In this document: positions 6,952 through 12,348 of the stretch, piece after piece
Layout: the number at the start of each line of letters is the position of its first letter
Position numbering within the stretch: the stretch's first letter is position 1
Source of the DNA: UBA2040 sp047637535
GTDB taxonomy: Bacteria > Bacteroidota > Bacteroidia > Flavobacteriales_D > Crocinitomicaceae
Length of the DNA: 13,123 nt
Assembly: GCA_047637535.1 (NCBI GenBank)
Contig: JBLIKY010000049.1
Coordinates: 1-13,123, forward strand
Direction: 5' to 3'
Notes under the pieces: generated by a model
Told to the model about the DNA's origin: nothing
The model's database searches: none
The model's input: the letters and a program-made list of their open reading frames with translations, nothing else
Position numbers and translations under genes: made by a program

Positions 6952-7048
6952 CTATAACAGCGTGTATATTTAAAAAGCCAATTAAGGTTAGTACTTAATT
7001 TAAAGTTGGTTGTTATGGCTTTCAAACTATACACAAACCGTTAACTAC
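6952..7048 (+). other. attC-like site 3, end of cassette 3
   Basis: A 97-bp palindromic region. The R''-like element is CTATAAC (6952-6958). The outer arms GTGTATA (6962-6968) and TATACAC (7028-7034) pair perfectly. Next come AAAGCCA (6974-6980) with TGGCTTT (7016-7022), and an inner stem AATTAAG (6980-6986) with CTTAATT (6994-7000). The arms are separated by mismatched or unpaired bases, as in attC. The R'-like element is GTTAACTAC (7040-7048), followed at once by the ATG of the next gene at 7053. The match of R'' to the left end of its cassette (GTTATGTA) is weak, limited to ATAAC. Confidence 0.68.
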
Positions 7049-7052
7049 AATT

Positions 7053-8537
7053 ATGCAAAACAAACAAATCCGTTTAATTTTTCTTTGCTTGGGAATCCTG
7101 CCATTTGCCTATTGGGTATGCATATATATTAATATTGACTTGTGGTATGATGAGGTCTATTCGATCTCTCATTTTGTCTTAGGTGGTTTTAAAGAAACAC
7201 TGTTTAATTATCCTTTACCAAATAATCATGTGTTTTTTAATCTTACTAGCCAATTAATCTCAAGATTTTTAAATATTAGAGATTTGAATAAAATAGCTGA
7301 ACACGTCTATGTATTCCGGCTGTTTCAAGCATTAATTATACTTTTTACAGCATATTATTCTGTACAAATAGTAAAAAGATTTTTTAAACTTGATTATAGC
7401 TTACTTGTTATCCCTATTCTATTTACAACTATTCCATTCATGAATTTTTCATTACAAATGAGAGGATATAATATGAGTTCCTTGTTTTTAGTAATGATAG
7501 TATATCACACTTGGGCCTTTATTGAAAAAGGAGGGAAACGTGACAGTGTTTTTATTGTAATTTCTAGTGCCTTATTGATCTATACTATTCCTTCTAATAT
7601 ATACATGTTAGCTTCTGTTTTAATAATCTTATTTCTATTATTTATATACCATAAAAATCAAAACAAGAAAGATACTAAGGTTTATTACAAAGCTATTACC
7701 TTAATCGTTTTAGGATTAGGAATCGCCACATTCCTTTATTTACCAATATTAAAAAATATTATTTTTAATAGATTTTCTTTAAAAGAGGCAAGTAGCGTTT
7801 TTTATTCTTTCGAATTATTACCCCAATTATTTTTAGCCTTTTTATCTAAAAGGTATTTACTTGTTATTTTATTCATTACTGGCTGCTGGTTCTTTGTTCG
7901 TAAGTCTACGAACAAAGAAAAGGAACTTCTTTTCTTTGTTCTTCTCCTGTTTATTATTCCTTTCACGCTCTCTTTTCTACATCAAAAACTTCCTTTCGAA
8001 AGAGTTTTTATTTCCTTAAGTCCAATTTTTTGTATACTAATTACTATTCCAATAATTAAGCTCCAACAGAAGATATCCAACACTTCTATAACCACAATTT
8101 GTGCTTTTATTACCTCAATCTATTGTATGAGTGTATTTATAACTGAAATAAAAAATAACGATATCGAAATCTCCGATAAATTAGTCAATAGAGGTGAAGT
8201 GGCTCAGAATATTTACCAAAATTACTATCTATCTAATTCGTTTAAACCAAAACGAACTATCGAATATCTTAAATCTATCTCAGGAAATAAAACTGTCATT
8301 CTGTATAAGCAATTAGACCACCCTTCTATATATCTATACTTAGCAATGAATGGAGTAAATTTTATTAATGTCGACTCGAAAGAGAAATTAGACCAAGTCA
8401 TTCTCAACAATGAAACAACAATCCTCTTAACGAGTTTCAAAAACCAGATAATTAACGACTTAGGCAATACAACTAAAAGTACTGTTACTATGGATAAATA
8501 CCCTATTACAAATATTATTAGAATAAATAAAAAGTAG
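7053..8537 (+). CDS. GT-C fold membrane glycosyltransferase-like protein (cassette gene 4)
   Basis: A 494-residue polytopic membrane protein with about ten predicted helices between residues 6 and 365 and a soluble C-terminal domain of about 120 residues. The first extracytoplasmic loop has LWYDEVYS (D33, E34), the Asp/Glu signature of GT-C enzymes such as ArnT and PMT, followed by PLPNNHVFF where relatives often have a proline-histidine-rich segment; MRGYNMSS near residue 137 also fits. Such enzymes move a sugar from a polyprenyl-phosphate donor to lipid, glycan or protein on the outer face of the inner membrane. Donor and acceptor cannot be told. The gene is visibly more A+T-rich than the oxidase genes, consistent with transfer. 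The start lies 12 bases after the core of attC-like site 3 and the stop overlaps the R'' element of site 4. Confidence 0.78.
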   Translation: MQNKQIRLIFLCLGILPFAYWVCIYINIDLWYDEVYSISHFVLGGFKETLFNYPLPNNHVFFNLTSQLISRFLNIRDLNKIAEHVYVFRLFQALIILFTAYYSVQIVKRFFKLDYSLLVIPILFTTIPFMNFSLQMRGYNMSSLFLVMIVYHTWAFIEKGGKRDSVFIVISSALLIYTIPSNIYMLASVLIILFLLFIYHKNQNKKDTKVYYKAITLIVLGLGIATFLYLPILKNIIFNRFSLKEASSVFYSFELLPQLFLAFLSKRYLLVILFITGCWFFVRKSTNKEKELLFFVLLLFIIPFTLSFLHQKLPFERVFISLSPIFCILITIPIIKLQQKISNTSITTICAFITSIYCMSVFITEIKNNDIEISDKLVNRGEVAQNIYQNYYLSNSFKPKRTIEYLKSISGNKTVILYKQLDHPSIYLYLAMNGVNFINVDSKEKLDQVILNNETTILLTSFKNQIINDLGNTTKSTVTMDKYPITNIIRINKK

Positions 8538-8587
8538 TTAACAATATGTGAAAAGCATTAAAAAACTTTTTATATTTAACGTTAGGC
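8534..8587 (+). other. attC-like site 4, end of the glycosyltransferase cassette
   Basis: A compact 54-bp site. The R''-like element GTAGTTAAC (8534-8542) is the exact reverse complement of GTTAACTAC (7040-7048) at the left end of the same cassette and overlaps the stop codon of the gene. A stem of AATAT (8543-8547) with ATATT (8572-8576) and AAAAG (8551-8555) with CTTTT (8566-8570) carries unpaired GTG on one arm and T on the other. The R' element GTTAGGC (8581-8587) matches the attC consensus GTTRRRY exactly. Confidence 0.75.
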
Positions 8588-8622
8588 ACACAATAGAAGG
8601 TTTGGATGTACCAAGCCAGAGA

Positions 8623-8656
8623 GACACCTAAAAAAGGTAAACAGGGCTTTTTACAT
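8623..8656. repeat. Weak nested inverted repeat 3' of the barrel gene
   Basis: ACACCT and AGGT flank a run of A, nested within AAGCC (from about 8610) and GGCTTTTT (8648-8655). It lies downstream of the minus-strand barrel gene and could be a weak terminator for either direction. The stems are short and interrupted, so the call is tentative. Confidence 0.25.
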
Positions 8657-8707
8657 TTATTGATGGAAGATTTCCCCTTTTTGCACAAACTATATATAGA
8701 TCGTGAA

Positions 8708-9349
8708 CTAGTTCGGTCTGTTCTTAGCTTCAATAATGTACCTCGCTCCCAATCCAAAGGAATTTGCAGATAGATTCGCGTACAAATTATGCCCAATTAA
8801 TTTTGAGCTAGTATTGTATGTGATTTCATAATTCAACATGCCCATATAAGAATAGAGCATCCACTTCTTATTGATAAAGTATGTCAGACCTGGTGATATT
8901 TGCAATCTTCCAGAAATGTTATTTGATTCCATACTCTGTTCTACTCCATTAGATTCAAATTCTGCAATCGAAATTGCATATGCTGGGCTTATACTAGCTC
9001 CGATTGTAAAATACAGCTGATCAGCAATTGGGAAGTAACGTGTGGCTCCAAATCTAATTGAAAGCAAATGACTAGTCTGTCTAGAGAAATTTTCTGAATC
9101 CGATTCAAGGATTTGGCTCAGACGTGTATAACCTAAACCTCCTTCTACAAGATATTTATCGGAAATAAACTTTCCAAATCCTGGAGAGATAGTAAAACTT
9201 GTTCTTTGCGATTTGTAATTCTGACTTGGTGTTTTATTGAAACTAAAACTGGCACTTCCTCCAAGAACATAAGTTCCTTTAGTAAGTTGAGCAAAAGAAA
9301 TACAAGTGAAGAATAAGGTAAAGATTGAAGCTGTGATTATGTGTTTCAT
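8708..9349 (-). CDS. Outer-membrane beta-barrel protein
   Basis: A 213-residue protein with a signal peptide (about 1-20, ending CISFA before QLTKG) and a succession of alternating hydrophobic-polar strands such as YVLGGSASFSF, SFTISPGFGKFI, YLVEGGLGYTRL, LSIRFGATRYF and NSFGLGARYIIE. This is the pattern of Bacteroidota outer-membrane beta-barrel domain proteins, with roughly eight strands and a C-terminal aromatic/hydrophobic strand. It probably sits in the outer membrane; any ligand is unknown. It is the only minus-strand gene in the window, between attC-like site 4 and repeat copy B. It could be a reverse-oriented cassette gene, but no R'' element complementary to GTTAGGCAC was found beyond its 5' end, so cassette status is unproven. 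Confidence 0.82.
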   Translation of the reverse strand: MKHIITASIFTLFFTCISFAQLTKGTYVLGGSASFSFNKTPSQNYKSQRTSFTISPGFGKFISDKYLVEGGLGYTRLSQILESDSENFSRQTSHLLSIRFGATRYFPIADQLYFTIGASISPAYAISIAEFESNGVEQSMESNNISGRLQISPGLTYFINKKWMLYSYMGMLNYEITYNTSSKLIGHNLYANLSANSFGLGARYIIEAKNRPN

Positions 9350-9507
9350 AGAAGTTAATTATTGTTTTCAACAACTTTCATGATATCAAACTTCATGCCG
9401 AAATCTAGGGAACCTATTCTTCCGTAAAAAAGAAAAAGGGAAAAATCTATAAAAGAACGACCACTAGAGTTAGGGTAAAGGTCCTTACCAATAAGCACTG
9501 TTTAAGG

Positions 9508-9525
9508 ATGTGAAAACTCTCACAT
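9508..9525. promoter_or_regulatory. CRP/FNR-type inverted repeat (TGTGA-N6-TCACA)
   Basis: ATGTGA-AAACTC-TCACAT is an inverted repeat with perfect 6-base arms and exactly the 6-base spacing of classical CRP boxes. A Crp/Fnr-family gene starts 267 bp downstream, and the divergent barrel gene starts 158 bp to the left. The distance is long for direct control of either start, and Bacteroidota Crp-like proteins need not share the E. coli motif, so function is inferred only. Confidence 0.4.
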
Positions 9526-9709
9526 AAAATCTACAAGACCTTCAACAAGGACATCGGTAGCTGGTTGTAGGTAATTACAAAATAATTTACAGAGTTGTTA
9601 AACCCATATTTACATTACGGACATTTTTTACTGCCGACAAAATCCGCAGAAAATGAAAAAGCGTTTATAAAAGGCAGCCGATTAGTTTTAGATTTATGCA
9701 GAACAAATT

Positions 9710-9769
9710 AATTGTTTTAAAACGTAGATTTTAAAAAATTATCGTTTAGATTAGTACTTAGTATACTAA
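9710..9769. repeat. Copy B of the ~60-bp direct repeat
   Basis: Counterpart of 4239-4299. This copy ends in a perfect palindrome TTAGTATACTAA (9758-9769; the other copy has TTAATATACTAA) and is followed at once by ACGTTAGCATG, which resembles an attC/attI core. It lies 24 bp before the regulator start codon, so an operator or leader role is as likely as a mobile-element boundary. Confidence 0.55.
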
Positions 9770-9792
9770 ACGTTAGCATGCATTAATAAAGA

Positions 9793-10299
9793 ATGGAAAA
9801 CATTAACGAAATATTAAGTCTTGACTCAGAAGAGAAAATCAAGCAAGTCAAGAGAGGAGAATTTCTTCAAAGGGAGGGAGAATTGAGCACCTCAATATTC
9901 TATGTAAAGAAGGGGTTGCTAAGAAGCTATACCATCGATAGTAAAGGTAAAGAACACATCTTCATGTTTGGTTCAGAAGGCTGGATAGTCGCAGATAATG
10001 TAGCATCAGGAGAAAAAGGTGAGTTATTTATTGATGCCCTGGAAGATTCTATTGTTATCCCAATTTCAAAAACATCACCCCCGAAAAGTGATTTTCAAAA
10101 GTTACACAAGCGCATGGGTGTGCTTCAGAAACGAATTATCATGCTAATGAGTGCGCCCGCGATCGAACGTTATAATCACTTCCTTGAAGTCTACCCAGAC
10201 ATCGTTCAGAGAGTGCCACAGAGAATGATTGCCTCCTACCTTGGGATTACTCCACAGGCTTTAAGCACTATTCGAGGAAAAATAACCGAAAAAAAATAA
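9793..10299 (+). CDS. Crp/Fnr family transcriptional regulator
   Basis: DNA-binding regulator of 168 residues. An N-terminal cyclic-nucleotide-binding-type beta-roll (about 17-95) shows KRGEFLQREGE, FYVKKGLLRSY and GKEHIFMF. A linker helix follows (about 100-135), then a C-terminal helix-turn-helix with RMIASYLGITPQALSTIR (about 143-160). There are no clustered cysteines for an Fnr-type Fe-S centre. It is somewhat shorter than the usual 185-200 residues, missing some of the N-terminal helix; no better upstream start is visible. The N-terminal pocket lacks an obvious cAMP-binding phosphate cassette, as in many Bacteroidota relatives, so its effector is unknown. It heads the redox cluster that follows and is the obvious candidate regulator. 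Confidence 0.88.
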   Translation: MENINEILSLDSEEKIKQVKRGEFLQREGELSTSIFYVKKGLLRSYTIDSKGKEHIFMFGSEGWIVADNVASGEKGELFIDALEDSIVIPISKTSPPKSDFQKLHKRMGVLQKRIIMLMSAPAIERYNHFLEVYPDIVQRVPQRMIASYLGITPQALSTIRGKITEKK

Positions 10300-10381
10300 C
10301 AACTACTAGATTTCTTAATCTACATGAACGCACAGGTAATTATTAGTACTGACATTTGTTCAAATCAAAATTCTAGTACAA

Positions 10382-10759
10382 ATGAATAAAGCAAAATTAA
10401 TTATCAGAATCCTATTTGGATTAATGTTGGTCGTATTCGGCCTAAACAAATTTCTACAGTTTATGCCAATGCCTCCAATGCCAGAAGCAGCAGGTGAATT
10501 TATGGGGGCACTCGTAAAAAGCGGCTATATAATGTTTATTGTAGCAATCGTCGAAGTTGTTGCTGGAGTTTTACTGCTCGTAAACAAATATCAATCATTG
10601 GCTTTAGTTGTTGTCTTCCCGGTCATTCTTAATGCATTTTTATTCCATCTATTCTTAGACCTCGCAGGGATCGGAGGAGCTGCATTTGCAATGGCTATGA
10701 ATATCTTCTTATTCTTTGCTAATAAAGAATCCTATAATTCATTATTCAACTCAAAATAG
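10382..10759 (+). CDS. DoxX-like small membrane protein
   Basis: A 125-residue integral membrane protein with four predicted helices (about 5-24, 46-68, 71-93 and 97-113). The opening RILFGLMLVVFGLNKF matches the DoxX family signature (R.l.g..f...G..Kf), and the second helix has the acidic VAIVEVVAGVLLL segment typical of the family. DoxX proteins are associated with quinone- or thiol-linked redox systems, and in several bacteria with oxidant resistance complexes; the specific role here is unknown. It lies 82 bp after the Crp-family gene and 7 bp before the CDGSH gene, so it is probably the first gene of the redox operon. Confidence 0.82.
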   Translation: MNKAKLIIRILFGLMLVVFGLNKFLQFMPMPPMPEAAGEFMGALVKSGYIMFIVAIVEVVAGVLLLVNKYQSLALVVVFPVILNAFLFHLFLDLAGIGGAAFAMAMNIFLFFANKESYNSLFNSK

Positions 10760-10766
10760 ATCAATC

Positions 10767-11006
10767 ATGGAAAAAGCAAAAATAGCGGGTAAAACCCCAC
10801 AGATGGAACAATTAGAGGAAGGAAAAACGTATGCATGGTGTGCGTGCGGTAAATCAGAAAATCAGCCCTGGTGTAATGGAGCACATGCGGGAAGTGAATT
10901 TAGCCCATTAGTTTTTAAAGCCGAAGAACCAAAGGCTGCTGCCATGTGCATGTGCAAGCAAACAAAGAACCCTCCTTATTGTGATGGGTCTCATGTGAGT
11001 TTATAA
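10767..11006 (+). CDS. Tandem CDGSH iron-sulfur domain protein
   Basis: A 79-residue soluble protein with two complete CDGSH-type [2Fe-2S] motifs (three Cys, one His). The first uses C25, C27, C36 and H40 (CACGKSENQPWCNGAH); the second uses C61, C63, C72 and H76 (CMCKQTKNPPYCDGSH). Tandem bacterial CDGSH proteins of about 80 residues normally bind two labile clusters and act in electron or cluster transfer in the cytoplasm. The start at 10767 is preferred over an in-frame upstream ATG at 10716, which lies inside the DoxX gene and would add a non-conserved extension. It is collinear without gaps with the N-terminus of the fused enzyme at 12349 (44 of 79 residues identical by hand count). Confidence 0.93.
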   Translation: MEKAKIAGKTPQMEQLEEGKTYAWCACGKSENQPWCNGAHAGSEFSPLVFKAEEPKAAAMCMCKQTKNPPYCDGSHVSL

Positions 11007-11016
11007 AAACTAAATA

Positions 11017-11226
11017 ATGGATAAAGAGTTCTCGAATGGTGAGATCACCATTAAATGGCAACCAAAAAAATGTCAGCATGCTGCAGCTTGTGTTGGCACT
11101 TTACCAAAGGTATACAACCCAAAAGCATCACCTTGGATAGCCTTAGAAAATGCAACGACTGAAGAACTTAAAAACCAAATAGGTAAATGTCCATCAGGGG
11201 CACTTTCTTATTACGAAAATAAGTAA
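11017..11226 (+). CDS. YjdI-type (4Fe-4S) mono-cluster mini-ferredoxin
   Basis: A 69-residue protein of the divergent 4Fe-4S family typified by E. coli YjdI. Visible are IKWQPKKCQHAAACVG with C19, H21 and C25, the segment LPKVYNPKASPWI, and KCPSGALSYY with C58. The family is expected to bind one Fe-S cluster, and its members are often encoded beside, or fused to, CDGSH proteins, exactly as here (10 bp after the CDGSH stop, 4 bp before the flavin enzyme). A role as a small cytoplasmic electron carrier for the neighbouring flavoenzymes is inference. Confidence 0.9.
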   Translation: MDKEFSNGEITIKWQPKKCQHAAACVGTLPKVYNPKASPWIALENATTEELKNQIGKCPSGALSYYENK

Positions 11227-11230
11227 ACAG

Positions 11231-12259
11231 ATGGAAATAGGAATAGATAGTTTTGCAGCAGCACCAATAAATAATGAAATAAGTGCTTCACAAGCAATAG
11301 GAGAACTCCTCGAAAGAATCGAGCTGTCAGACAAAGTTGGTTTAGACGTATTTGGTATTGGCGAACACCACCGAAAAGAGTTTCTGGATTCGGCTTCTCC
11401 CATGCTATTGGCGGCTGCCGCTTCACGTACCAAGCGAATCATTTTGACGAGTGCCGTAACAGTGCTTAGTGCGGCAGATCCTGTTCGGGTCTTTCAAAAC
11501 TTCTCAACCTTAGACTTAATTTCAAAGGGAAGAGCAGAAATCGTTGCCGGACGAGGTTCATTCACCGAATCTTTTCCGCTCTTTGGTTTTAGCCTGGATG
11601 ATTATGATGCCATTTTCTCTGAAAAATTAGAGCTCTTACTTAAAATTCGCGATAATGAATTTGTCACTTGGTCAGGTAAATTTCGTCCTCCACTAAATAA
11701 TCAAGCTGTTTACCCCCGTCCTCAACAAAATAAATTACCCATTTGGCTCGGAGTTGGCGGTACGCCCGCTTCATTTGCAAGAGCAGGAACATTGGGCATG
11801 CCTCTCATGATTGCCATTATTGGAGGTGAAACACACCGATTTAAGCCGCTTGTTGATTTATACAGACAAGCTGGAAAAGAGGCTGGTCATGCACCAGAAC
11901 AATTAAAGGTAGGAATACACTCATTGGGCTATGTAGCAAATACTAGAGAAGAAGCTATTGAAGATTTTTATCCTGGTTATGCTGAGATGTTTAGCAAAAT
12001 AGGAAAGGAACGTGGTTTCCCTCCTGTTACAAGAGCAAGGTTTGATGCTCAAAATGGGCCTCTTGGAGCATTGCTTGTTGGAAGCCCGGAGGAAGTTGCA
12101 GCGAAAATACTTCGGCACAGTAAAGCACTTGGAGGCATATCAAGATTCACATTTCAAATGGATGTGAGTATTCCTCATAAAAAATTAATGGAATCAATCG
12201 AATTGATTGGAAGTAAGGTTTCGCCATTGGTGAAAGACAGCATTTTTAATGAAACTTAG
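11231..12259 (+). CDS. LLM-class (luciferase-like) flavin-dependent oxidoreductase
   Basis: A 342-residue TIM-barrel flavin enzyme of the bacterial luciferase-like family, which uses reduced FMN or F420 to oxidise or oxygenate organic substrates. Signatures are MEIGIDSF at the first strand, FGIGEHHR (about 41-48), ILTSAVTVLSAADPVRVFQ (about 70-89), GRAEIVAGRGS near 100, and a C-terminal GSPEEVAAKI block followed by FQMD. It is full length for the family. Its start lies 4 bp after the YjdI-type gene, so it is tightly coupled to the Fe-S carriers. The substrate cannot be deduced; FMN is more likely than F420 in this phylum. A gap of 89 bp separates it from the next gene. Confidence 0.9.
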   Translation: MEIGIDSFAAAPINNEISASQAIGELLERIELSDKVGLDVFGIGEHHRKEFLDSASPMLLAAAASRTKRIILTSAVTVLSAADPVRVFQNFSTLDLISKGRAEIVAGRGSFTESFPLFGFSLDDYDAIFSEKLELLLKIRDNEFVTWSGKFRPPLNNQAVYPRPQQNKLPIWLGVGGTPASFARAGTLGMPLMIAIIGGETHRFKPLVDLYRQAGKEAGHAPEQLKVGIHSLGYVANTREEAIEDFYPGYAEMFSKIGKERGFPPVTRARFDAQNGPLGALLVGSPEEVAAKILRHSKALGGISRFTFQMDVSIPHKKLMESIELIGSKVSPLVKDSIFNET

Positions 12260-12348
12260 ACGTAAATATTAGGTGAGTCAGATTTACCACCAAAAATAGG
12301 ATGCTCAGAAGGGTAATATTTATTATAAAATAATGTCAAAATATCAAG

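Larger units (their letters stand above)
6695..7052. other. Non-coding tail of cassette 3
   Basis: No gene is supported in these 358 bases. Just after the stop is a perfect 10-bp inverted repeat, CGAATTTAAT (6700-6709) and ATTAAATTCG (6724-6733), with a 14-base spacer and no following T-run. The middle (6740-6950) is A+T-rich with nothing recognisable. The last part, 6952-7048, is attC-like site 3. The spare sequence may once have held another short cassette gene. Confidence 0.6.
4333..8581 (+). mobile_element. Array of four integron-type gene cassettes (no integrase in window)
   Basis: Four head-to-tail units are bounded by GTT-type core sites: 4333-4970, 4971-5649, 5650-7040 and 7041-8581. 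In an integron cassette the R'' element of the right-hand attC must be complementary to the R' fragment at the left end of the same cassette. That is seen here: GTTGTGCAAT with ATTGCACAAC (10/10); GTTAGAGGCA with TGCCTATGAC (8/10 to the exact complement); GTTATGTA with CTATAAC (ATAAC only); GTTAACTAC with GTAGTTAAC (9/9). Three of the four attC-like sites enclose imperfect palindromes with unpaired bases. All four cassettes carry their genes on the same strand, with starts or stops close to the sites. No tyrosine recombinase is encoded in the window, so this is either the body of a longer integron or an orphan attC cluster. Confidence 0.72.
9350..9792. other. Intergenic region between divergent barrel and regulator genes
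   Basis: No open reading frame worth calling lies in these 443 bases, which must hold the divergent promoters. Notable items are a perfect TGTGA-N6-TCACA inverted repeat (9508-9525), repeat copy B (9710-9769), a perfect 12-bp palindrome TTAGTATACTAA at its right end (9758-9769), the pair CGTTTAG/CTAAACG (9743-9749 and 9766-9772), and an R'-like GTTAGCAT (9772-9779). Confidence 0.6.

Noticed and set aside
8703..8712. Palindrome GAACTAGTTC at the end of the barrel gene
   Set aside because: It overlaps the stop codon and has no repeat partner or T-run; a 10-base palindrome is expected by chance in a window this size.
8518..8796. Minus-strand frame of 92 codons running from the barrel gene across attC-like site 4
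   Set aside because: It overlaps the recombination site and the barrel gene, with no recognisable features.
9631..9677. CTGCC...GGCAG as an attC site ending a fifth cassette
   Set aside because: Only five bases pair, the R'' does not match the left core GTTAGGCAC, and no internal stem is present.
4300..9780. Insertion sequence, transposon, phage genes or CRISPR array in the accessory region
   Set aside because: No transposase, integrase, phage structural gene or regularly spaced repeat is present; the repeated signals are the attC-like sites and the one direct repeat pair.
10716..10766. N-terminal extension of the free CDGSH protein
   Set aside because: It lies within the DoxX gene, is unlike the family, and the ATG at 10767 aligns exactly with the start of the fused copy.
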